Part shown: in pieces, positions 33,763-41,842 of the stretch
How positions within the stretch are numbered: position 1 is the first letter of the stretch
Layout of the letters: every line of letters begins with the position of its first letter
Assembly: GCF_031583065.1 (NCBI RefSeq)
Contig: NZ_CP134053.1
Location: forward strand, 3,100,001 to 3,164,000
DNA: 64,000 bases
Reading direction: 5' to 3'
DNA from: Streptomyces sp. CGMCC 4.7035
GTDB lineage: Bacteria > Actinomycetota > Actinomycetes > Streptomycetales > Streptomycetaceae
Translations under genes and position numbers: made by a program
Notes under the pieces: model-generated
Database searches by the model: none
What the model was told of the DNA's origin: nothing
The model's input: only the letters and a program-made list of their open reading frames with translations

Positions 33763-35682
33763 TCACCTCACGTAGGCCGGGGCCGGAAGCTTCTCGATCC
33801 GGATCGCCGACGCCTTGAACTCGGCCGTGCCGGCGATCGGGCAGTTGGCCTCGATCGTCAGCTGGTTGGTGTCCACCTCGTCGGGAAAGTGCATGGTCAT
33901 GAAGGCGAGCCCGGGCCGCAGCGCGGTGTCGACCCACACCGGCGCCACCACCGACCCGCGCCGCGAGGTCACCCGGACCTCCTCGCCGACCACGACCCCG
34001 TACCGCTCGGCGTCCTCCGGGCACAGCTCGACGTACTCGCCACGCCGCAGAGGCGAGGCGAAACCACCGCTCTGCACCCCGGTGTTGTACGAGTCCAGCC
34101 GCCGCCCCGTCGTCAGCCGGATCGGGTACTCCTCGTCGGTCAGGTCGACGGGCGGGTCGTGCTGCACGATCCCGAACGGCGCCGGCCTCCCCCGCCTGAC
34201 CGCGTCCGTCTCCCACAACCGCCCGTGCAGATACGTCGGTTCGAGCCCGTCCGTGCTCGGGCACGGCCACTGGATGCCCTGGTGCTCCTCCAGCCGCTCG
34301 TACGTCATCCCGTAGTGGTCCGGCGACACCGACCTCAGCTCGTTCCAGACGGCCTCGGCGTCCGCGTACTTCCACGCGTGGCCAAGCCGCGCCGCCAGGT
34401 CGCAGATGATGTCGATGTCCTCGCGCGCCTTGCCGGGCGGGGTCACGGCCCGGCGTACGCGCTGAACCCGCCGCTCACTGTTGGTCGTCGTGCCATCGGT
34501 CTCCGCCCACCCGGCGGTGGCGGGCAGCACGACGTCCGCCAGTTCCGCCGTCCTCGTGAGGAAGATGTCCTGCACGACGAGGAAGTCGAGCGCCTTCAGC
34601 CGTCGTACCGCCTGCTCGCTGTCCGCCTCCGACTGCGCCGGGTTCTCGCCGATGCAGTAGACCGCCTTGAGCGCGCCCTCCTCCATCGCCTCGAACATCT
34701 CCGTCAGGTTCAGCCCGTAGTGCGGCTGGATGACGGTGTCCCACGCGGACTCGAACCTGTGGCGCGCCTCGGGATCGAGGATGTCCTGGAAGCCGGGCAG
34801 GCGGTTGGGGATGGCACCCATGTCGCCGCCGCCCTGCACGTTGTTCTGCCCGCGCAGGGGCTGCAGCCCGGAGGCGTAGCGGCCCACGTGGCCGGTCAGC
34901 AGGGACAGGTTGATCAACGCGCGGACGTTGTCCGTGCCGTTGTGGTGCTCGGTGATACCGAGGGTCCAGCACAACTGGGCGCGCTCGGCGCGGGCGTAGG
35001 CGTGCGCCAGCTCCTTGATGGCGCGGGCCGGTACCCCCGTCACCTTCTCGGCGAGCGACAGCGTCCACGGCTCGACCAGCTTCCGGTACTCCTCGAAGCC
35101 GGACGTGGCCCGCTCGACGAACGCCTCGTTGACGAGGCCCGCGTGGATGATCTCGCGGCCGATCGCGTGCGCCATCGGGATGTCCGTGCCGACGTTCAGA
35201 CCGAGCCAGCTCTCCGCCCACTCGGCCGTCGACGTGCGGCGCGGATCGACCGCGTACATCCGCGCCCCGTTCCTGATCCCCTTCAGCGCGTGCTGGAAGA
35301 AGATCGGGTGCGCGAAGCGGGCGTTGGAGCCCCACATCACGATGACGTCCGTGTGCTCGATCTCCTCGTACGACGACGTCCCGCCGCCCGAGCCGAAGGC
35401 CGCCGACAGACCCGCCACGCTCGGGGCGTGACAGGTGCGGTTGCAGGAGTCGACGTTGTTGGTGCCCATGACCACCCGGGCGAACTTCTGCGCCACATAG
35501 TTCATCTCGTTGGTCGCGCGGGCGCAGGAGAACATCCCGAACGCGCCGCGGGCCGCCCGAAGGCCCCGGGCGGCGCGGTCCAGCGCCTCGTCCCAACTCG
35601 CCTGCCGGAACGGTTCGTCGCGGGAGTCCCTGACGAGCGGGTGCGTGAGCCGGGTGTAGGTCTTCGGTTCGCGTTTCCTCAT
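33763..35682 (-). CDS. Formate dehydrogenase catalytic (Mo-bis-MGD) subunit, split form
   Basis: 639 residues of molybdopterin oxidoreductase. It begins at TYTRLTHPLVRDS, where a normal FdhA would already have passed its N-terminal [4Fe-4S] domain. That domain is on the Fe-S subunit gene (31037-31897). The active-site Cys84 replaces selenocysteine, followed by His85 (NRTCHAPSVAGL). Other markers: VMWGSNARFAHPI, LCWTLGITEHHNGTDN, GQNNVQGGGDMG, and the C-terminal dinucleotide-binding domain (RLTTGRRLDSYNTGVQSGG). The ATG overlaps the stop of the reductase-like gene by ATGA. Cytoplasmic, with no Tat signal. Confidence 0.93.
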   Translation of the reverse strand: MRKREPKTYTRLTHPLVRDSRDEPFRQASWDEALDRAARGLRAARGAFGMFSCARATNEMNYVAQKFARVVMGTNNVDSCNRTCHAPSVAGLSAAFGSGGGTSSYEEIEHTDVIVMWGSNARFAHPIFFQHALKGIRNGARMYAVDPRRTSTAEWAESWLGLNVGTDIPMAHAIGREIIHAGLVNEAFVERATSGFEEYRKLVEPWTLSLAEKVTGVPARAIKELAHAYARAERAQLCWTLGITEHHNGTDNVRALINLSLLTGHVGRYASGLQPLRGQNNVQGGGDMGAIPNRLPGFQDILDPEARHRFESAWDTVIQPHYGLNLTEMFEAMEEGALKAVYCIGENPAQSEADSEQAVRRLKALDFLVVQDIFLTRTAELADVVLPATAGWAETDGTTTNSERRVQRVRRAVTPPGKAREDIDIICDLAARLGHAWKYADAEAVWNELRSVSPDHYGMTYERLEEHQGIQWPCPSTDGLEPTYLHGRLWETDAVRRGRPAPFGIVQHDPPVDLTDEEYPIRLTTGRRLDSYNTGVQSGGFASPLRRGEYVELCPEDAERYGVVVGEEVRVTSRRGSVVAPVWVDTALRPGLAFMTMHFPDEVDTNQLTIEANCPIAGTAEFKASAIRIEKLPAPAYVR

Positions 35683-36650
35683 GCGGCGCTCCTCAGCGCG
35701 AGCAGGTCCGAGATGGCGTGGACGGTGCGCAGGGTGGGCACCTCCACGCCGGTGATCTCCGCCAACTCGACGACGGCCGCCAGGAGCACGTCGAGTTCGA
35801 GCGGTTTGCCGCGCTCCAGGTCCTGGAGCGTGGAGGTGCGGTGGTCGCCGACGCGTTCCGCGCCCGCGAGGCGCCGTTCGATGGAGACGCCGACCTCGCA
35901 GCCGAGTGCCTCGGCGACCGCGAGCGTCTCGCGCATCATGATCTCGATGACCTTGCGGGTGCCGCCGTGCAGGCACATCTGCCGCATGGTCGCCCGGGCC
36001 AGCGCGCTGATCGGGTTGAAGGAGATGTTGCCGAGCAGCTTGAGCCAGATGTCGTTGCGCAGGTCCGGCTCCACCGGACACTTCAGACCGCCGGCCCGCA
36101 TGGCCTCGCTCAGCGCCAGACAGCGCGCCGAGACACTGCGATCGGGCTCGCCGATGGAGAACCGGGTGCCTTCGAGGTGGCGTACGACACCCGGGCCCTC
36201 CAGTTCGGTCGCCGCGTAGACGACGCATCCGATGGCCCGTTCGGGCGCGAGCACCGCACTGACCGCGCCGGACGGGTCCACACTTTCCACGCGGTGGCCG
36301 TCGTGGGGGCCGCCGTGCCGGTGGAAGTACCACCAGGGAATGCCGTTCTGGGCGGCCACGACCGCCGTGGTGCCGTGCAGGAGCGGCTCGATCAGCGGCC
36401 CGCACGCCGCGTACGAGTTGGCCTTCAGACCCAGGAACACATAGTCGACCGGGCCGATCTCGGCCGGGTCGTCGGTGGCGTGGGTGTGCGCGGTGAAGTC
36501 GCCGCGCGGGCTGAGCACCTGCACTCCGTGCCGCCTCATGGCCGCCAGATGCGGTCCACGGGCGACGAGGTGCACATCGGCGCCCGCGCGGTGGAGCGCG
36601 GCGCCGACGTAGGCGCCGATCGCACCGGCGCCGAGGACTGCGACTTTCAC
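35679..36650 (-). CDS. Ketopantoate reductase (ApbA/PanE)-family protein
   Basis: 323 residues. The NAD(P)-binding GAGAIGAYVG lies at 7-16. The family features VDYVFLGLKANS, AAQNGIPWW, KLLGNISFNPISALARAT and the C-terminal helix bundle (TSTLQDLERGKPLELD) match 2-dehydropantoate 2-reductases. It is the first gene of the formate dehydrogenase operon and overlaps it by ATGA, so translation is coupled. Whether it makes pantoate here, or reduces another 2-oxoacid linked to C1/C2 metabolism, is not determined by sequence. The start ATG 36650 lies 247 bases from the divergent transporter start. Confidence 0.88.
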   Translation of the reverse strand: MKVAVLGAGAIGAYVGAALHRAGADVHLVARGPHLAAMRRHGVQVLSPRGDFTAHTHATDDPAEIGPVDYVFLGLKANSYAACGPLIEPLLHGTTAVVAAQNGIPWWYFHRHGGPHDGHRVESVDPSGAVSAVLAPERAIGCVVYAATELEGPGVVRHLEGTRFSIGEPDRSVSARCLALSEAMRAGGLKCPVEPDLRNDIWLKLLGNISFNPISALARATMRQMCLHGGTRKVIEIMMRETLAVAEALGCEVGVSIERRLAGAERVGDHRTSTLQDLERGKPLELDVLLAAVVELAEITGVEVPTLRTVHAISDLLALRSAA

Positions 36651-36744
36651 GGGAACACTCCGTTCGGTCGAGGGAGTACCGCGGAGGTGGAGGGGGCGAA
36701 GTCTGCCTAGGTGTGCCGAGGTGGCCGAAGCCTGTCGACGAAAT

Positions 36745-36759
36745 ATTGTCTACAGTATG
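36745..36759. promoter_or_regulatory. Putative GntR/FCD operator in the fdh-transporter divergon
   Basis: ATTGTCTACAGTATG lies in the 247-base gap between the formate dehydrogenase operon and the OFA transporter. Its reverse strand contains ACTGTAGAC and CATACT. Both motifs recur upstream of the GntR/FCD gene at 39609-39635. FCD-type GntR regulators typically bind such TGTnnACA-centred sites. The segment TACAGT could also serve as a -10 for the transporter. Confidence 0.5.
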
Positions 36760-36897
36760 GAACTTGGGTCGGCAAGGGTCCGCGCAGCACCGGCAACCGA
36801 CCGGTACGACCGTTCGTCGCACACTGGATACCGCTCACCGCATACGGTCGACCCGACGGGTTCTCAACTCCCTTCTGTCTTCATACCGTTCGGGATC

Positions 36898-38229
36898 ATG
36901 AGCCCTCCTGTCGCACCCCCGGGATGGAGCCGCTGGCTCGTCCCGCCCGCCGCTCTGTCCGTCCACCTCTCCATCGGCCAGGCCTACGCCTGGAGCGTGT
37001 TCAAGCCGCCCCTCGAATCCGCCCTGCACCTCAGCGGCACGCAGAGCGCGCTCCCCTTCCAGCTGGGCATCGTCATGCTCGGCCTGTCCGCCGCGTTCGG
37101 CGGCACGCTCGTGGAACGCAACGGGCCGCGCTGGGCGATGACCGTGGCCCTGGTCTGCTTCTCCTCCGGCTTCCTGCTCTCGGCGCTCGGCGCGGCGAGC
37201 GAGCAGTACTGGCTGATCGTCCTCGGCTACGGCTTCGTCGGCGGGATCGGCCTCGGCATCGGCTACATCTCACCCGTCTCCACACTCATCAAGTGGTTCC
37301 CGGACCGGCCCGGCATGGCCACCGGCATCGCCATCATGGGCTTCGGCGGCGGCGCGCTGATCGCCTCGCCCTGGTCGGCGCAGATGCTGCAGTCGTTCGG
37401 CTCCGACCACTCCGGGATCGCGCTCGCCTTCCTCGTGCACGGGCTGTCCTACGCCGTCTTCATGTCGCTCGGCGTGCTGCTGGTGCGGGTGCCGCGCACC
37501 GCGGACCGTGCGAGCACAGTGGCCGGACCGAGCGCCTTGGAAGGCGTGCAGGTCTCCGCCCGCAGCGCCGTACGCACCCCGCAGTTCTGGTGCCTGTGGA
37601 TCGTGCTCTGCATGAACGTGACCGCCGGCATCGGAATCCTCGAGAAGGCCGCCCCGATGATCACGGACTTCTTCGCGGACACCTCCACCCCGGTGTCGGT
37701 GACCGCGGCCGCGGGCTTCGTCGCGCTGCTGTCGGCGGCGAACATGGCGGGCCGCATCGGCTGGTCGTCGACCTCCGACCTGATCGGGCGCAAGAACATC
37801 TACCGTCTCTATCTGGGCGTCGGCGCACTCATGTACCTGCTCATCGCGTCGTTCGGCGACTCGTCCAAGCCCCTGTTCATCCTGTGTGCGCTCGTGATCC
37901 TCTCCTTCTACGGCGGCGGCTTCGCGACCATCCCCGCCTACCTGAAGGATCTCTTCGGGGCGTACCAGGTCGGCGCGATCCACGGCCGGCTGCTCACCGC
38001 CTGGTCGACCGCCGGTGTCCTCGGCCCGCTGATCGTGAACTGGATCGCCGACCACCAGAAGGAGGCCGGCAAGCACGGGTCGTCCCTCTACGGCCTGTCC
38101 TTCATGATCATGATCGGGCTGCTCGTCATCGGGTTCATCGCCAACGAGCTCGTACGGCCCGTCCACCCCCGCCACCACATTCCCGCACCCGAGGAGGCCG
38201 CCGATGGCCGGCGAGAGCAGCCCGCCTGA
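36898..38229 (+). CDS. Oxalate/formate antiporter (OFA)-family MFS transporter
   Basis: 443 residues with 12 predicted membrane segments. SIGQAYAWSVFKPPL in TM1, VSTLIKWFPDRPGMATGIAI, IMGFGGGALIASP and GRIGWSSTSDLIGRKNIYRL are typical of the OFA family. These move oxalate, formate or other small monocarboxylates. The ATG at 36898 is preferred because the upstream frame is not membrane-like. The ribosome binding site is weak (CGGGATC). It is divergent from the formate dehydrogenase operon, which suggests formate or oxalate as cargo. A 42-residue protein gene overlaps its end by 26 bases. Confidence 0.92.
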   Translation: MSPPVAPPGWSRWLVPPAALSVHLSIGQAYAWSVFKPPLESALHLSGTQSALPFQLGIVMLGLSAAFGGTLVERNGPRWAMTVALVCFSSGFLLSALGAASEQYWLIVLGYGFVGGIGLGIGYISPVSTLIKWFPDRPGMATGIAIMGFGGGALIASPWSAQMLQSFGSDHSGIALAFLVHGLSYAVFMSLGVLLVRVPRTADRASTVAGPSALEGVQVSARSAVRTPQFWCLWIVLCMNVTAGIGILEKAAPMITDFFADTSTPVSVTAAAGFVALLSAANMAGRIGWSSTSDLIGRKNIYRLYLGVGALMYLLIASFGDSSKPLFILCALVILSFYGGGFATIPAYLKDLFGAYQVGAIHGRLLTAWSTAGVLGPLIVNWIADHQKEAGKHGSSLYGLSFMIMIGLLVIGFIANELVRPVHPRHHIPAPEEAADGRREQPA

Positions 38230-38332
38230 CCGACGCGCCCTGATCGCCCTCTCCTGGCTGTGGGTGGGCGCACCCCTGTGCTATGGACTCTACGAGCTCG
38301 TACTCAAGGCCAAGCAGCTCTTCACCGGATGA
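38204..38332 (+). CDS. 42-residue MFS transporter small subunit
   Basis: A short gene starting inside the end of the OFA transporter gene (26-base overlap, different frame), with GAGGAGG seven bases before its ATG. The product has a polar N-terminus (MAGESSPPDRR), one membrane-spanning helix (ALIALSWLWVGAPLCYGLYE) and a short basic tail (KAKQLF). Such one-helix proteins follow OFA-type transporters in many actinomycetes and are annotated as small subunits. Their biochemical role is not well defined. The translational overlap suggests tight co-expression and perhaps a physical complex in the membrane. Confidence 0.88.
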   Translation: MAGESSPPDRRALIALSWLWVGAPLCYGLYELVLKAKQLFTG

Positions 38333-38512
38333 GGGGGAAAGGGTGGGGCCGGGGGCCGGGTCGCCCGTACGGGACATGCTCGGGCGTCCGAGGAGCTGAG
38401 GGAAGCCGACAAGACAGGCGCCCCATTCCTGTCGCTTCACGTGCCGTCGTACCGGTGAGTCACTGATCAGACTGGTGGATCCCGCTACCCAGGCAACGAG
38501 GGGGGACCACCC

Positions 38513-39460
38513 ATGAACGGCTCACGCATCGCCGCCGTCGGCCACTACCAGCCCGCCAGGATTCTCACGAACGAGGACCTGGCGGGCATGGTCGACACCA
38601 GCGACGAGTGGATCAGAACCCGGGTGGGCATCCGCACGCGCCACATCGCCGGGCCCGACGAGCCCGTCGACGAGCTGGCCGCGCACGCCGCCGCCAAGGC
38701 GCTCGCGGCGGCGGGGCGGACGCCCGGCGACATCGACATGGTCCTCGTCGCCACCTCCACGGCCGTGGACCGCTCGCCGAACATGGCCGCCCGCGTCGCG
38801 GCCCGGCTCGGCATCCCGCAGGCCGCCGTGATGGACATCAACGTCGTCTGCGCCGGCTTCACGCACACCCTCGCCACCGCCGACCATGCCGTGCGCGCGG
38901 GTGCGGCCACACGGGTGCTCGTCATCGGCGCCGACAAAATGTCCGAGGTGACGGACTGGAGCGACCGTACGACGTGCGTGCTCGTCGGAGACGGCGCCGG
39001 GGCCGCCGTCGTCGAGGCGTGCTCCCCGGGTCAGGAGCCCGGCATCGGGCCCGTGCTGTGGGGTTCCGTGCCCGAGATGGGGCACGCCGTGCGCATCGAG
39101 GGCACGCCCGCGCGGTTCGCACAGGAGGGGCAGAGCGTGTACCGGTGGGCGACCACCCAGCTGCCGCCCATCGCGCGCCAGGTCTGCGAGCGGGCCCAGG
39201 TCGCACCCGAGGACCTCGCCGCGGTGGTGCTGCACCAGGCGAACCTGCGCATCATCGAGCCGCTCGCCCAGAAGATCGGCGCCGTGAACGCGGTCGTCGC
39301 CCGCGATGTCACCGAGTCCGGGAACACCTCGGCGGCGAGCATCCCGCTGGCGTTCTCGAAGCTCGTGGAACGTGGGGAGATCTCGACCGGCGACCCCGTG
39401 CTGCTCTTCGGGTTCGGCGGGAACCTGTCGTACGCGGGGCAGGTCGTCCGCTGCCCGTGA
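38513..39460 (+). CDS. 3-oxoacyl-ACP synthase III (FabH)-like ketosynthase
   Basis: 315 residues with the complete KAS III catalytic triad: Cys113 (NVVCAGFTHT), His241 (VVLHQANLRIIEP) and Asn271 (TESGNTSAAS). TRVGIRTRHIA, MDINVVCAGF and LFGFGGNLSYAGQV are FabH-like signatures. It condenses an acyl-CoA starter with malonyl-ACP, or a related pair. It stands alone between the formate/oxalate transporter and a GntR regulator, with no acyl carrier or malonyltransferase gene nearby. It is more likely a paralogue with a specialised acceptor than the main fatty acid initiator. ATG at 38513, preceded by GAGGGGGGA. Confidence 0.92.
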   Translation: MNGSRIAAVGHYQPARILTNEDLAGMVDTSDEWIRTRVGIRTRHIAGPDEPVDELAAHAAAKALAAAGRTPGDIDMVLVATSTAVDRSPNMAARVAARLGIPQAAVMDINVVCAGFTHTLATADHAVRAGAATRVLVIGADKMSEVTDWSDRTTCVLVGDGAGAAVVEACSPGQEPGIGPVLWGSVPEMGHAVRIEGTPARFAQEGQSVYRWATTQLPPIARQVCERAQVAPEDLAAVVLHQANLRIIEPLAQKIGAVNAVVARDVTESGNTSAASIPLAFSKLVERGEISTGDPVLLFGFGGNLSYAGQVVRCP

Positions 39461-39494
39461 CGGCGCCGTACGCGGTGAGGCCGCCTTCCCAAGC

Positions 39495-39551
39495 GGTGGT
39501 GTCACCTGCGGGAGGGGTGGTGCCGCCTGCGCGACAGGTGGTGTCACCTGC
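39495..39551. repeat. Three 15-bp repeats at 21-bp spacing
   Basis: GGTGGTGTCACCTGC occurs at 39495-39509 and 39537-39551, with a two-base variant GGTGGTGCCGCCTGC at 39516-39530. The period of exactly 21 bp (two helical turns) would place all copies on one DNA face, and each core contains the dyad GGTG-(4 bases)-CACC or GGTG-like. It lies between the KAS III stop and the GntR promoter region, so it may be a regulator array or terminator-like structure. Confidence 0.7.
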
Positions 39552-39608
39552 ACGAAGGAGCGGTGTGACGAGGCCAACTCCCCCTGGCCCTGGCCCTTGT
39601 GCGCCGTA

Positions 39609-39635
39609 GACTGTAGACGAAAGACAATCCATACT
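39609..39635. promoter_or_regulatory. Putative GntR autoregulatory site
   Basis: The segment contains GACTGTAGAC, AGACAAT and CCATACT. The 36745-36759 site contains the same words (CATACTGTAGACAAT on its reverse strand). It lies 46-72 bases before the GntR/FCD start. It is therefore a candidate operator linking this regulator to the formate dehydrogenase/transporter divergon. Confidence 0.5.
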
Positions 39636-39680
39636 GGCCTCTCGGCCGCCGCGCTGCCGTTGCTCTGGAGGGGGACCGCG

Positions 39681-40358
39681 ATGTTGTCGACAGGACTGCC
39701 GCAGGGAGCGGTGCCCAAGCTGGAGCGGCCCGGCCCGCTGCGCGACCGGGTCTACGAGGCGCTGCTCGAACTCATCACCACGCGCGCCCTTCAGCCCGGC
39801 CAGCACCTCGTCGAGAGCGAACTGGCCGGGCACCTCGGGGTTTCCCGGCAGCCGGTGCGCGAGGCGCTGCAGCGGCTGAACACCGAGGGATGGGTCGATC
39901 TGCGGCCCGCCCAGGGCGCGTTCGTGCACGAGCCGACGGAGGCGGAGGCCGACCAGCTCCTCACGGTCCGTACGCTCCTGGAGGCCGAGGCCGCCCGACT
40001 CGCCGCGGCGAACGCGTCCAGCGCCGGTATCGCGGCGCTGGACGAGCTGTTGGCGCAGGGACTGCAGGCCGTCGCCGCCGACGACGTGGAGGCGGCCGTC
40101 ACCCTGAACGCCCGCTTCCACGCGAAGATCATGGAACTGGCCGGCAACGCGGTGCTCGCGGAGCTCGCGGCGCAGGTCGACCGCCGGGTGCGCTGGTACT
40201 ACACGCCGGTCGCCCGGCAGCGCGGACAGCAGTCCTGGATCGAGCACCGCGACCTGATCGCCGCGATCGCGGACCGTGACGAGGAGCGTGCCACGCAGCT
40301 CATGCGCGAGCACACGGAGCACACACGGCGGTCGTACCACGCGCGGGCGAAGTCCTGA
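39681..40358 (+). CDS. GntR-family regulator, FCD subfamily
   Basis: 225 residues. The winged HTH (about 20-85: RDRVYEALLELITTRALQPG, SELAGHLGVSRQPVREALQR) is followed by the all-helical FCD effector domain (about 95-215: LTVRTLLEAEAARLA, LNARFHAKIMELAGN, WIEHRDLIAAIADRDEERA). Metal/ligand residues of FCD proteins (Asp/His in FHAKI and EHRDL) are present. FCD regulators respond to small carboxylic acids. ATG at 39681 with GGAGGGGG upstream. Shared motifs in front of this gene and in the fdh/transporter gap suggest that it controls formate or oxalate use. A hairpin terminator follows. Confidence 0.92.
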   Translation: MLSTGLPQGAVPKLERPGPLRDRVYEALLELITTRALQPGQHLVESELAGHLGVSRQPVREALQRLNTEGWVDLRPAQGAFVHEPTEAEADQLLTVRTLLEAEAARLAAANASSAGIAALDELLAQGLQAVAADDVEAAVTLNARFHAKIMELAGNAVLAELAAQVDRRVRWYYTPVARQRGQQSWIEHRDLIAAIADRDEERATQLMREHTEHTRRSYHARAKS

Positions 40359-40486
40359 ACCCGCTTCCTGCCGGGGACACTCCGGCAGGCCTCGACCCCG
40401 AGTATCGCCACCGACACCGCGACCTGGGCGAGGAGTCCCGCGACGGCTGACGGGTGGACTCCGAGCAGCGCGATGGCCGGCGCCAC
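40199..40486 (-). CDS. Possible small membrane protein, antisense overlap with gntR
   Basis: A GTG at 40486 preceded by AGAGGTGAG opens a 95-codon frame with very high G/C at third positions over its first 45 codons. It gives a hydrophobic stretch (PAIALLGVHPSAVAGLLAQ, then VAVSVAILGV) and a basic RKR segment. The second half runs antisense to the end of gntR and crosses that gene's terminator hairpin, where the composition becomes Cys/Ser-rich and unlike a protein. It could be a real small peptide, a decayed gene, or chance. No family is recognised. Confidence 0.25.
   Translation of the reverse strand: MAPAIALLGVHPSAVAGLLAQVAVSVAILGVEACRSVPGRKRVQDFARAWYDRRVCSVCSRMSCVARSSSRSAIAAIRSRCSIQDCCPRCRATGV
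40367..40389 (+). terminator. Terminator of the GntR gene
   Basis: CCTGCCGG (40367-40374) pairs with CCGGCAGG (40382-40389) around a 7-base loop, nine bases after the stop codon. Confidence 0.65.
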
Positions 40487-40645
40487 GGGCTCACCTCTTT
40501 GTCCTGCGAGTGGAGAAAGTTCGCGGCAATCTGTGCACGGCTTCTTCCCAGGTTCGGCAGCCACTGCTACGTTCCCCTCGAAAGCAAGCCACGAATGCGG
40601 CCGGAAACCGGTGTGCACAAGCCGAATTGAGGCGGGGAGGGGCTC

Positions 40646-41836
40646 GTGAGACGTATGACGGCACGACCCGCCAACGCGCATCAGGCCCGACTGCTCAAGC
40701 TGTTGCGCGACGGGGGCCCGAACTCCCGTGCGCAGCTGGGCGACCAGGTCGACCTGTCACGGTCCAAACTGGCGGTTGAGGTCGACCGGCTCCTGGAGAC
40801 GGGACTGGTCGTGGCCGACGGACTCGCCGCCTCGCGCGGCGGCCGACGCTCCCACAACATCCGGCTCGCCCCGAACCTGCGTTTCCTCGGCGTCGACATC
40901 GGCGCCACCTCGGTCGACGTCGCGGTCACCAACGCCGAACTGGAGGTGCTGGGGCACCTCAACCACCCCATGGACGTGCGAGAGGGCCCTGTCGCGGTCT
41001 TCGAACAAGTCCTCTCCATGGCCGCGAAGCTGAAGACCTCCGGCCTCGCGGAGGGCTTCGACGGCGCCGGCATCGGCGTCCCGGGCCCGGTCCGCTTCCC
41101 CGAGGGGGTCCCCGTGGCGCCCCCGATCATGCCGGGCTGGGACGGCTTCCCGGTGCGCGAGGCGCTCAGCCAGGAACTCGGCTGCCCGGTCATGGTCGAC
41201 AACGACGTGAACCTGATGGCGATGGGGGAGCAGCACGCGGGCGTCGCGCGCTCCGTGGGCGACTTCCTCTGCATCAAGATCGGCACCGGCATCGGCTGCG
41301 GCATCGTCGTCGGCGGTGAGGTCCACCGCGGTACGACGGGCAGCGCAGGCGACATCGGGCACATCCAGGCCGTGGCCGACGGACGCCCCTGCGCCTGCGG
41401 CAACCGGGGCTGTCTGGAGGCCCACTTCAGCGGTGCCGCCCTCGCCCACGACGCGCTGGAAGCGGCCCAGCAGGGACGTTCGGCGGAGCTCGCCGCACGG
41501 CTGGAGACGAACGGCGGCCTCACCGCCGTCGACGTCGCCGCCGCGGCCGCAGCCGGCGACGCCACCTCGCTCGACCTCATCCGGGAGGGCGGCACCCGCA
41601 CCGGCCAGGTCATCGCCGGCCTGGTCAGCTTCTTCAACCCGGGGCTCGTGGTGATCGGCGGCGGTGTGACCGGCCTCGGCCACACCCTGCTCGCCGCGAT
41701 CCGCACCCAGGTCTACCGTCAGTCGTTGCCGCTCGCGACCGGCAATCTCCCCATCGTCCTGGGCGAGCTGGGCCCCACCGCCGGAATCATCGGCGCCGCC
41801 CGCCTCATCAGTGACCACCTCTTCTCACCCGCGTAA
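40646..41836 (+). CDS. ROK-family transcriptional regulator
   Basis: 396 residues. A winged HTH (about 10-62: NAHQARLLKLLRDGGPNSRA, QLGDQVDLSRSKLAVEVDRL) is followed by a sugar-kinase-like ROK domain (about 75-390). The ROK domain has LGVDIGATSVDVAV, VMVDNDVNLMAMGE, IGTGIGCGIVVGG and the zinc-site motif GRPCACGNRGCLEAH. It is a sugar-responsive DNA-binding protein rather than a kinase because of the HTH. GTG at 40646 with GGGGAGGGG upstream. It lies 176 bases before a ribose-type ABC importer on the same strand. Three 23-bp iterons fill that gap and are its probable operator. The inducer is likely the importer's substrate. Confidence 0.93.
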   Translation: MRRMTARPANAHQARLLKLLRDGGPNSRAQLGDQVDLSRSKLAVEVDRLLETGLVVADGLAASRGGRRSHNIRLAPNLRFLGVDIGATSVDVAVTNAELEVLGHLNHPMDVREGPVAVFEQVLSMAAKLKTSGLAEGFDGAGIGVPGPVRFPEGVPVAPPIMPGWDGFPVREALSQELGCPVMVDNDVNLMAMGEQHAGVARSVGDFLCIKIGTGIGCGIVVGGEVHRGTTGSAGDIGHIQAVADGRPCACGNRGCLEAHFSGAALAHDALEAAQQGRSAELAARLETNGGLTAVDVAAAAAAGDATSLDLIREGGTRTGQVIAGLVSFFNPGLVVIGGGVTGLGHTLLAAIRTQVYRQSLPLATGNLPIVLGELGPTAGIIGAARLISDHLFSPA

Positions 41837-41842
41837 GCACCC

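Noticed and set aside
31473..36219. Long plus-strand open frames (781 and 885 codons) over the fdh operon
   Set aside because: Shadows. All cofactor-binding cysteine motifs are read on the minus strand.
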